From Croceivirga sp. (lineage in GTDB: Bacteria; Bacteroidota; Bacteroidia; Flavobacteriales; Flavobacteriaceae): DNA of 64,000 nucleotides. The notes below the pieces were generated by a model. The model searched no databases, had not been told where the DNA came from, and saw only the letters and a program-made list of their open reading frames with translations. A program made the position numbers and the translations under genes. Location of the stretch: the NCBI GenBank assembly GCA_028284935.1, contig JANQQQ010000018.1:1-64000 (forward strand), read 5' to 3'. Of the stretch, positions 56,819 through 64,000 are shown piece after piece (the first letter of the stretch is position 1; every line of letters begins with the position of its first letter).

Positions 56819-56903
56819 TGTCATTTCGAACGAAGAATGAGGAGAAATCTGAAAAAAGATGAGATATCTCGTCACTCGTCATACTCGTTCTGTCGATATG
56901 ACA
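56819..56903. repeat. REP-like imperfect palindrome
   Basis: Outer arms TGTCATTTCGA and TCGATATGACA with partly complementary inner parts (GAGGAGAAATCT / AGATATCTCGTC) form a long imperfect hairpin in the gap between the acetyltransferase and the haloperoxidase gene. The arm TGTCATTTCGA recalls a widespread flavobacterial intergenic repeat; copy number cannot be seen from this window. Confidence 0.5.
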
Positions 56904-56963
56904 TTATACTAAAAATCAGCACTTTGTTGAAGTAAAAATTACTTGAGTTTTCGTTAACCATCA

Positions 56964-58430
56964 CTAATTTGAAAGTTCTTCTCCAAGGTGCTTTTTATAG
57001 AATTTCCATACTTCATGGGCCACGTCCCGCCCCAACTGCAGTCCGGCAACGTTATCGGCCTGAACGTGATAACCGCCCATGACCCTGGAAATCCCTGCCA
57101 TTTCAGCAGTTTGGGTAAACGTAGGAAATTTTAAGGTCACTGTATCACCCAAATGTTCTGGATGGGTCAATGCCCCGGCTACAAGTTCCACTTCCTCACC
57201 AAATTCATCACTGCCCGTCCATAGTTTTAGCGCTTCACCACAACCGCCACTAATGGTGCTATGCCCCGAGGTATAACTTGGAAATGGAGGGCATAAAAAG
57301 ATGTCGGGGGAATAAGGCCGCCATTGGTTGCCATCCATTTCAATCATTCCCTTTCCAGGGCCGCCCCAACCGGTAATGGTCTTACCACCATAATACTCAT
57401 GAACCAAAGCGTAAGGACGCGCGTAATCGTAGAACATTTTGGAATCCCAAGAGGCAATAAAGCCATCCATGGCCACTACTTGGTTATAGAAGTATAGTTG
57501 CACGTCTTGGTCCAAGATATGATTGTCCCTTCTGGATACATCTTGTGCAAATTTCAACCAATGCCCGGCTTGCTGTACCGATTTTGGGCCGTCTCTCATA
57601 AACTCGACCAATGCCTTTTGTTCATCCGTTAATTTGGCCTGTAGTTCCACTACTTCGGCAACTTCTTTCTCCAATTGTGCGGAACCTACAAATGGTGGTG
57701 GGCCTGGTCTGAATTGGTCCCCGGATTTTAACGCAATGGGTTTGACCTTGTCCCAGAAAGGGGTCAAGCATCCCGGCGCAAATTCACCTCCTTCTCCATC
57801 AGAAAAATATTTGGGTTGCCAACGGTTGATGTCTACATTTTTATCTGCAGAATTTACAGGCTCATAGCCCACGTAATTGAAATAAGGTTCCCCATTGGAA
57901 CCTTCTTCTTCGCCATATTGGTTGGCACCGTCGTTCTTTCTCGCTTCAATAACGGCCTGGGCAGCCAAGTTTCCAATTCCAATGGGTGTTTTGGGGTCAG
58001 TGGAAGTGTCGGTTGGATCCAGTCCCAATTCGTCCTTCATGAACTTTTCGAACAATACTTTATCAGAGTAGTAGTATTCATTCATAGCCCGTAAGGCGGC
58101 ATAACTAATGGCAACTTCCTTGTTCTTCAGGGTCATTTCATCAGTTGGCCGGCGTTCCACGCCTTCCAAATAAACGGGAATCGCTTTTTCATCATACCGT
58201 GACCAAGCGTCAAATACTGCCGTAAAAATGAGTCCTAGATAACGTGAGGTAATCGTAGGTCTTGGGGCAAATCGTTCGGTGTCCAAGGCTGTGGCCTCCA
58301 AAGCCATTTCGCCCCATTTGTAGGCCACATTCTCTACACCCTTGGGTTCGGGCATTTCGGTTTTGTTTGAGTCGTTCTTACAGGAAAGCCAAAGACCGGC
58401 AATAACGCACAGTGCAAAAAATTTTTTCAT
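56964..58430 (-). CDS. Vanadium-haloperoxidase/PAP2-family lipoprotein
   Basis: A 488-aa lipoprotein (lipobox LWLSC, Cys17). The vanadate/phosphate site is complete: Lys and Arg in DSKMFYDYARP, then PSYTSGHSTISGG, then SRVMGGYHVQAD with the His that binds vanadate or phosphate. These match the bacterial vanadium-dependent haloperoxidase group, well known in marine flavobacteria, but also acid phosphatases share the signature, so halide oxidation is inferred. It lies 59 nt downstream of the fusion gene on the same strand. Confidence 0.87.
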   Translation of the reverse strand: MKKFFALCVIAGLWLSCKNDSNKTEMPEPKGVENVAYKWGEMALEATALDTERFAPRPTITSRYLGLIFTAVFDAWSRYDEKAIPVYLEGVERRPTDEMTLKNKEVAISYAALRAMNEYYYSDKVLFEKFMKDELGLDPTDTSTDPKTPIGIGNLAAQAVIEARKNDGANQYGEEEGSNGEPYFNYVGYEPVNSADKNVDINRWQPKYFSDGEGGEFAPGCLTPFWDKVKPIALKSGDQFRPGPPPFVGSAQLEKEVAEVVELQAKLTDEQKALVEFMRDGPKSVQQAGHWLKFAQDVSRRDNHILDQDVQLYFYNQVVAMDGFIASWDSKMFYDYARPYALVHEYYGGKTITGWGGPGKGMIEMDGNQWRPYSPDIFLCPPFPSYTSGHSTISGGCGEALKLWTGSDEFGEEVELVAGALTHPEHLGDTVTLKFPTFTQTAEMAGISRVMGGYHVQADNVAGLQLGRDVAHEVWKFYKKHLGEELSN

Positions 58431-58489
58431 TTAATGCTTTATTTATTGTTTTGTTAAAGACGTAAAAATAAAAATTGTCACGGATACCT

Positions 58490-60763
58490 TTACTGATGAA
58501 AATCAGTTAATAGTTGGCCCATAACACTAACAACTTCCTCAGCATTTTCCTTGGAGAAACATAGAGGGGGTTTGCTTTTGATCACATTATCTGCTGGACC
58601 ATCCGTACTGACCAATATATATTTTTCCCTTAAGGCGTTTTTTAGATGCTGTGCCAATTCGGTATTGGGGTCTTTTGTTCCAGCATTTACGATGTCAATG
58701 CCTAGAAAAAGTCCCGAGCCGCGTACATCCCCAATTGATGGGTGCTGCTGTTGCAGTTCATGCAAACATTTACGGTAATACTGACCCACTTCATGGGCGT
58801 TTTCCTGAAGCCCTTCTTCATCAATGACATCCAAAACCGCCATGCCAATAGCGCAAGAAACGGGATTACCTCCGAACGAACTGAAGAATTCCACACCTTT
58901 TTCAAAGGATTTGGCAATTTCGGTAGTAGTCACCACGGCGCCCAAAGGGTGCCCATTGCCCATGGGTTTGCCCAATACTACAATGTCGGGTACCACCTCT
59001 TGCTGTTCAAACCCCCAGAACACATCGCCCAAACGGCCAAAGCCTGTTTGTACCTCATCACTGATGCAAACACCTCCTTGGTCTCGAATAGCCTGATAAA
59101 TAGGTTGTAGATACCCTTTGGCCAAAGGCACCTGACCACCGCAGCCCACTATAGGTTCCGATATAAAAGCGGACAGAGGTTTTGAAAAGGTATTAATATT
59201 CTCAATTGCTTTTTGTGCGTATGCTATGCCCGCTGTTCCGTCATTTTGAGTGTAATGACCTCGATAGGTATCAGGAATCGCGGTTCTATAAATATGGGAG
59301 GCTTGCCCTTGTCCTCTCGGATTATTGAATTTATAGTCGCTAATATCAATACCCATCTGGGTATTGCCATGGTACCCGTGTTCCATGACCAACAGGTTTT
59401 GATACCCCGTATGGGCTTTGGCCAAACGAATGGCGAGATCACTTGCTGCACTTCCCGAATTCACAAAAAACACCTTGCTCAAGGGTTTAGGGAATTTGGA
59501 GAGCAAACGTTCTGCATACTTGGGCAGTACATCAAACAAATATCTAGTGTTGGTATTCAATACTCCCATTTGTTTTTGTCCAGCTTCCACTACCCTTGGA
59601 TGCTGGTGCCCCACATGGGGAATATTGTTGTAGGCATCTAAAAAGGAACCCCCATAGGTGTCGAACATATATTGAAAAGCGGCCCGTTCCATTAAAATGG
59701 GCTTTTGATAACTTACCGAAAGGATGGTACTCAAATAACTGTTCCTGTGATTCAAAGCCGCTTCAGTGGATTGGATATCTTTCTGTCGAAAACCCAATGC
59801 TTTTCGGAAAACGTTCTCTGCCTTTTGCGGACCGATCCGCAACCATTTTTCCAAAAGGGTCCATGCTTTTTCTTCGCTTACAGAGGTGTACTCATTTTCC
59901 GGGTCTGAAATCTTAGCGTTGGCTGAATTGCATACACTGGTGCACAGTCTCATGGCAATAAGCCAGTACAATACAGCCACTTCATTTTCTTTTAAAGGAA
60001 GTATGGCGTGATAAGAACTCAGCAAAGGGTCCACAAATTCCAAGGGGTCTTTGGAAGCATAAAAAACATAGGTCGCCATTATGGCCACCTCATTGATCAA
60101 TTGGGAATGTGCGCAATCCCCAAAATCAATCAGTCCTGAAACCTGATTATTGGTAATAAGAATGTTCCATTCATTCAAATCATTGTGAATGGTGGCCGTA
60201 CGAAAATCTTCAAGAACTGGTAAAACGTAGCTTTCGTATTGTTGAAAATAATAGGAAACCAAATTCCTTCTTTGCGGTGATGCGATGTGGCTTATATGCT
60301 TTTTGTTAAGAAGCACCGATTGTAAATCCCATTCCCATTTTCTTGCCCGCAACGCAACATGATCAAAATCAATCAAGGCACTGTCCAATTTTGCGGCGAA
60401 GTGTCCCAAAGAACAAATTAAATCCACGGTCATGGCAGCATCACCCATAAAAGTTCCCTCCACAAAGGTCAACAGACGGCAAAGGCTTCGTTGGCCTTTA
60501 ATAGTAACCACTTTTAAATAAGAACCGTCCTCAAAGGCAATGGGTTTTGGAATTGTTGACAACCCCTTTGATTGGAGATGTAACAGCATTTGATTTTCTG
60601 CTTCGGTTATCTCAAAAAGCTGTTCGTATTCCGAATAGGTTTTAAAAATGAGTTTCCTTCCAAGGGTGGTTACCAAATAGTTTTTGTTGGCATACCCGTT
60701 TAGCAATGTAATGGTAACCTCTTTTAGCGAAAATTCCTCTTCCAGAATCCCACGGATGGTCAT
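58490..60763 (-). CDS. Fused APH-type kinase and class III PLP aminotransferase/phospho-lyase
   Basis: A 757-aa fusion. Residues 1-330 form an aminoglycoside-phosphotransferase-like kinase: HNDLNEWN at 193-200 and DFGD at 213-216. Residues 340-757 form a class III PLP enzyme: [18 protein letters not shown] near 568-585 and the PLP Lys599 in [11 protein letters not shown]. In animals the separate relatives are hydroxylysine kinase (HYKK) and phospho-lyases (ETNPPL, PHYKPL). The fusion suggests one protein phosphorylates an amino alcohol or hydroxylysine and then eliminates the phosphate. Substrate is inferred. Larger bacterial relatives have a peptidase M23 insert that is missing here. Confidence 0.9.
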   Translation of the reverse strand: MTIRGILEEEFSLKEVTITLLNGYANKNYLVTTLGRKLIFKTYSEYEQLFEITEAENQMLLHLQSKGLSTIPKPIAFEDGSYLKVVTIKGQRSLCRLLTFVEGTFMGDAAMTVDLICSLGHFAAKLDSALIDFDHVALRARKWEWDLQSVLLNKKHISHIASPQRRNLVSYYFQQYESYVLPVLEDFRTATIHNDLNEWNILITNNQVSGLIDFGDCAHSQLINEVAIMATYVFYASKDPLEFVDPLLSSYHAILPLKENEVAVLYWLIAMRLCTSVCNSANAKISDPENEYTSVSEEKAWTLLEKWLRIGPQKAENVFRKALGFRQKDIQSTEAALNHRNSYLSTILSVSYQKPILMERAAFQYMFDTYGGSFLDAYNNIPHVGHQHPRVVEAGQKQMGVLNTNTRYLFDVLPKYAERLLSKFPKPLSKVFFVNSGSAASDLAIRLAKAHTGYQNLLVMEHGYHGNTQMGIDISDYKFNNPRGQGQASHIYRTAIPDTYRGHYTQNDGTAGIAYAQKAIENINTFSKPLSAFISEPIVGCGGQVPLAKGYLQPIYQAIRDQGGVCISDEVQTGFGRLGDVFWGFEQQEVVPDIVVLGKPMGNGHPLGAVVTTTEIAKSFEKGVEFFSSFGGNPVSCAIGMAVLDVIDEEGLQENAHEVGQYYRKCLHELQQQHPSIGDVRGSGLFLGIDIVNAGTKDPNTELAQHLKNALREKYILVSTDGPADNVIKSKPPLCFSKENAEEVVSVMGQLLTDFHQ

Positions 60764-60875
60764 AAGACAGTTTTTTAAGAAAATACAGCCAACCTATTTT
60801 TGAAGCAAACCCGTAGCTACTTGCGATACCTAATCCAAGAGAGCCACGCTTTAAAGTTTCGACCTTAAAAATAAA

Positions 60876-62960
60876 CTATTTAAACGCTTGGTCAATGGAG
60901 TTCCTGATACGATATTGCAACTGAATCCCAGCAAAATAATTCCTTCCATTTCCGGGATAGAAAAAGCGGGGTTCAGCTCCACCAAAACCAACGGCGTTTA
61001 CGAGTACCGATTGTGCGAAGTTGTTATCGAAAATATTGTTAATGCCAACATTGAGTCCCAAGAAAAAATGGTCGCCGATATTGGTTCTGTAGCGGGCTTG
61101 GGCATTGAGTACATGGAACGATTCACTGAAAAGTGTATTGGCATCTGTAAGGGGTATTTCGTCCACAAATTGATGGGTCAAATTGAATACAAAGCCTTTT
61201 GTATTTCGTATGGCCAGACCAGAGTTGATGCGATGTTGGGGAACTCCTGCCAAATCATTGCCGGAAAAATCATTATCCCCATCCACAAAGTCAACAAAAG
61301 TATGGTTGCTGTAACTATAACTTATCCGTGGTAGAGCCATCCAATTTCGTGTAATTTGAAATCTATAGTTGGCATCCAATTCAAGACCACGATGACGGGT
61401 TTCTCCTGCATTTCTGCCAATAAACAAATCTTCATCAATTCTTTCGGCAACCAACAAATCCGTGATATCCATCTGATAGATCGATAGTCCTAACGTCAAT
61501 TTTCTTTTTGCAAGTGAACCTATCCCGCCCACTTCAAAGCTCCATCCTTTTTCTTGATTGAGATCAGGATTGATGACCCCTTCAGGCGTTAAGGTCTCTT
61601 CCAATCCAGGGTTTGAAAAACCCCTGCTGGCATTAGCAAAGAGTCGTCCCTTATTCATTTGGTATTGCAATCCAAAACTGGGCAATAAAATAGGATCGAA
61701 ATCCCGTTGTGCAGAGGTGTTGTCTTCCCCGGTATTGAACAAATCCCTAAAATCAAATTGGGTCTGATTAAAATTTAAACCCACTTGCGCCTCCAGTTTT
61801 GTAGCAATTGGGAAGGTATAACCCCCAAACAGGTTGAGTTGGGATCGGAACTCTTTATTATCGCTTAATTGTTGTCCTTGCAGGCTTCCATTACCATCGT
61901 TATCCCGAAACTGATTGAAAAAAGTCTGCCAATTGTATTCATCCTTATAAAGTTCAGCACCTACCGTGAATGTGCCTTCCCATATATTCCCCTCAGTAAC
62001 CGAACGAAAGCCAAAACCATGTGTGAATTCATCCAAAATGTTAAAGGGGCGAGGTTCGTAGTGGTCCAGATAGGTGTAAAAGATACTATTTGTGGTTCTC
62101 AGCTTTGGATTAAATTGGTGGCTGTAGGAAACCCCCGTTAAGGTATACCTATTATCCTCAAAACCTCGGGCGGCCAGCCAGTTCGCCGCGGCCCTTCTGG
62201 GGTCTTCCCTAAAATCTGTGGCATTTATGGTACTGGGAATGCCTGCATTGTAATCGATATGGTTGATTAAAAAGTCCAGCTTGCCTTTCTTACTTAAGCG
62301 AACTGAAGAAGTCAATAAAAATCCATCCCGTTCAAAACTATTATTTTGTCGGAATCCATCCGTCTGAAGATGGTTGTAGCTAAAATTAATATTGAATCCT
62401 TTTTCTGAGTGTCGAAACGCCAAGTTGTTCTTTGTGGTGTTGAAGGAACCGAAAGTGAAGGTATTGTTCAAAAAGGTTCGGCCCACTTCAGGAGGCTTGG
62501 TGTTAAGAATAATGGCTCCTCCCAAATTGGCACCTAGGGAGGTTCCTTTTGGGCCTTTCACCACTTCAATCCTCCCCATATTCTCAAAATCATAAGCCTC
62601 AATGGCAGAGACCCCTGTGCCATTGGTTACCGGAATGCCATTGAAATACATTCTAAGTTTATCCGTACCAAAAGGTGTTCGAGCCCCTATACCCCTGATG
62701 GTAATCCTATTGGTATTTAATGCTCCGGAAAGGACGTATAGGCCGGAGATTTGATTAAGACCATTGGCAAAATCAATAGGGCTGAACTGCTCTAAATCGG
62801 TAATGCCTACGCTTGAAGATTCGGTGATACCAATAGCCTTTTTTGAAATGAATTCCTCAATAAGGGTGACCTCATCTAGGGTGTTTATTGAATCGATTTG
62901 TTGATTTTGGGAAATTGCCAAACTGGGAACAAGAAAAATCCAAAAAACTATTTTTTTCAT
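60876..62960 (-). CDS. TonB-dependent receptor (siderophore/FecA type)
   Basis: A 694-aa outer-membrane receptor: signal (MKKIVFWIFLVPSLAIS), plug with ITIRGIGARTPFGTDKLRMY and RIEVVKGPKGTSLGANLGGA, then a barrel. It lacks the carboxypeptidase-like N-terminal domain of the other receptor. The family is the FecA/CirA type; ligand unknown. The last strand ends FAGIQLQYRI, followed by nine residues ending in Lys, so the usual terminal aromatic is not the last residue. Single gene; the small membrane protein lies 38 nt upstream on the same strand. Confidence 0.88.
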   Translation of the reverse strand: MKKIVFWIFLVPSLAISQNQQIDSINTLDEVTLIEEFISKKAIGITESSSVGITDLEQFSPIDFANGLNQISGLYVLSGALNTNRITIRGIGARTPFGTDKLRMYFNGIPVTNGTGVSAIEAYDFENMGRIEVVKGPKGTSLGANLGGAIILNTKPPEVGRTFLNNTFTFGSFNTTKNNLAFRHSEKGFNINFSYNHLQTDGFRQNNSFERDGFLLTSSVRLSKKGKLDFLINHIDYNAGIPSTINATDFREDPRRAAANWLAARGFEDNRYTLTGVSYSHQFNPKLRTTNSIFYTYLDHYEPRPFNILDEFTHGFGFRSVTEGNIWEGTFTVGAELYKDEYNWQTFFNQFRDNDGNGSLQGQQLSDNKEFRSQLNLFGGYTFPIATKLEAQVGLNFNQTQFDFRDLFNTGEDNTSAQRDFDPILLPSFGLQYQMNKGRLFANASRGFSNPGLEETLTPEGVINPDLNQEKGWSFEVGGIGSLAKRKLTLGLSIYQMDITDLLVAERIDEDLFIGRNAGETRHRGLELDANYRFQITRNWMALPRISYSYSNHTFVDFVDGDNDFSGNDLAGVPQHRINSGLAIRNTKGFVFNLTHQFVDEIPLTDANTLFSESFHVLNAQARYRTNIGDHFFLGLNVGINNIFDNNFAQSVLVNAVGFGGAEPRFFYPGNGRNYFAGIQLQYRIRNSIDQAFK

Positions 62961-62998
62961 TGTTCCAAAGATGGGAATTTTAATCCTTAAAAGCTCCT

Positions 62999-63193
62999 TT
63001 ATTTTCTGAAGGAAAGCAAAATAAAAAATGCTCCTATAAAGCCTAAAACGATTCCCAATAAAAACAATAGGGCATAGTAAAATGGGGCACCTCCAAAGAA
63101 ATAGGTAGCCAGGGCAATTGTGGTCATGGTAATTCCACTAATGGCAAAAGCCCTTCCCAAATTATAGTTTTTACGATTTTTGTCATTTTCCAT
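62999..63193 (-). CDS. Small two-helix membrane protein
   Basis: A 64-aa protein with a short polar N-terminus (MENDKNRKNYN) and two hydrophobic helices (about 16-32 and 38-60, ending LLSFRK). Many flavobacteria carry a similar gene next to exonuclease III. The ATG at 63193 fits this layout; a longer version from 63391 would overlap the divergent exonuclease gene and is rejected. Function unknown. Confidence 0.75.
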   Translation of the reverse strand: MENDKNRKNYNLGRAFAISGITMTTIALATYFFGGAPFYYALLFLLGIVLGFIGAFFILLSFRK

Positions 63194-63239
63194 GATGGGC
63201 CGGTTAGGTTGGTTATTTTTAGCAAATAAATAAAAAGAT

Positions 63240-64000
63240 ATGAAAATTGTCTCGTACAATGTAAATGGTATTCGTGCTGCAATGAACAAAGGGTTTGTGG
63301 AATGGCTGGGGGCAGTGGATGCCGATGTGGTCTGTATCCAGGAGACTAAGGCTATGAAGGAACAAGTTGACGTTACTGCCCTGGAAGGCATAGGATATGA
63401 GCACCATTACTGGTTCAGTGCCCAAAAAAAGGGGTACAGTGGAGTGGCGGTATTATGCAAGAACCAACCGGACCATGTGGAATTTGGAACAGGAATCGAT
63501 TATATGGATCAAGAAGGTCGGAATCTTCGGGTCGACTTTGGTGACGTTTCGGTAATGAGTATGTATTTACCCTCAGGAACCAATTTAAATCGCCTTGAAT
63601 TTAAACTGACCTATATGGCCGATTTTCAAAAGTATGCGGATGAACTACGTAAGAAACGCCCTAACCTTGTCGTTTGTGGGGATTACAACATCTGCCATGA
63701 GGCCATTGATATCCACGACCCCGTTAGGAACAAAAATGTATCCGGCTTTTTACCCGTAGAGCGGGAATGGATCGGTAATTTTATTAAAACCGGATTTATA
63801 GACAGTTTCCGACATTTTAATGAGGAACCCCATAACTATACCTGGTGGAGCTACCGAGCGAATGCCAGGGCAAATAACAAAGGATGGCGGTTGGATTATG
63901 GTATGGTCAATGAAAGTCTTAAAGACCGCTTAATGCGTTCCGTGATATTAACCGAGGCCAAACATAGTGATCACTGTCCCATTTTATTGGAAATTGAAAA
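63240..64000 (+). CDS. xth: Exodeoxyribonuclease III (runs off the right edge)
   Basis: Class II AP endonuclease / 3' exonuclease (exonuclease III, ExoA type). From ATG at 63240 the frame is open to the end of the window: MKIVSYNVNGIRAAMNKGF, the catalytic Glu in VVCIQETKAM near 40, VVCGDYNICH near 145, and the closing KHSDHCPILLEI near the edge. Normal length is about 253-255 aa, so only a few codons and the stop are missing. It repairs abasic sites in base excision repair. It is divergent from the small membrane protein with a 46-nt gap. Confidence 0.95.
   Translation, partial: MKIVSYNVNGIRAAMNKGFVEWLGAVDADVVCIQETKAMKEQVDVTALEGIGYEHHYWFSAQKKGYSGVAVLCKNQPDHVEFGTGIDYMDQEGRNLRVDFGDVSVMSMYLPSGTNLNRLEFKLTYMADFQKYADELRKKRPNLVVCGDYNICHEAIDIHDPVRNKNVSGFLPVEREWIGNFIKTGFIDSFRHFNEEPHNYTWWSYRANARANNKGWRLDYGMVNESLKDRLMRSVILTEAKHSDHCPILLEIE

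Noticed and set aside
63193-63391. A 66-codon N-terminal extension of the small membrane protein gene (start at 63391).
   Set aside because: It would run antisense through the exonuclease III gene, whose protein is clear. The two-helix part starting at 63193 is kept alone.

Overview
The window is a chromosomal segment of a flavobacterium (Bacteroidota), most likely a marine Flavobacteriaceae of the Muricauda/Maribacter/Zobellia type. Signs of this are the ileS-dksA-like-lspA gene order, a one-chain (alpha2) glycyl-tRNA synthetase, many lipoproteins with short L-x-x-C signals, outer-membrane TonB-dependent receptors, a DUF5689 lipoprotein, and promoters that read TAnnTTTG just before the start codon. 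Genus is inference. No rRNA, tRNA, CRISPR array, transposase, integrase or phage gene was seen.

Layout. 0.2-16.7 kb is mostly housekeeping: a patatin-BamA outer-membrane phospholipase with uvrC, a formyl-THF cyclo-ligase, the ileS/dksA-like/secreted protein/lspA operon, a heme-type TonB receptor with recO, NADP-glutamate dehydrogenase and a cystathionine gamma-synthase-like enzyme. 16.7-34.3 kb holds a divergent dinB/ArsR pair, a racemase, an ArsC-like protein, a drug/metabolite exporter, DUF763, a tight six-gene plus-strand run (nitronate monooxygenase, YheT-like hydrolase, DUF5689/lamin-tail lipoprotein, ankyrin, Nudix, omega-amidase), comF, glyQS and an M3 peptidase.

34.5-42.5 kb starts with an AraC/SDR pair and then a compact beta-mannan locus: GH26 mannanase lipoprotein, GPH transporter, GH130 mannosylglucose phosphorylase and AGE-family 2-epimerase, with a divergent AraC regulator. 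This is the gene set of the mannobiose pathway known from Bacteroides fragilis. 42.6-51.2 kb is a seven-gene ribose/nucleoside scavenging locus: two secreted nucleoside-hydrolase-like proteins, two FG-GAP propeller proteins and a LacI regulator on the minus strand, and a ribokinase plus a GRP/RhaT-type sugar permease on the plus strand. A LacI-type palindrome lies between the two arms. It resembles the ribose-utilisation systems of Bacteroides but has no SusC/SusD pair and adds the propeller proteins.

51.2-53.5 kb is visibly more AT-rich and looks like two single-gene cassettes (a small lipoprotein and an amidohydrolase) bounded by four related repeat arms and separated by a large imperfect cruciform. 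No recombinase is present. This is the most unusual structure in the window. 53.6-64 kb carries katG, a VOC protein with a sugar acetyltransferase, a vanadium-haloperoxidase/PAP2 homologue, a kinase-PLP lyase fusion suggestive of hydroxylysine or phosphoethanolamine breakdown, a second TonB receptor, a small membrane protein, and exonuclease III, which runs off the right edge.

Several starts were moved from upstream TTG or overlapping positions to the ATG or GTG that fits the protein family. All functions are predicted from sequence motifs and gene order; nothing was searched against a database.
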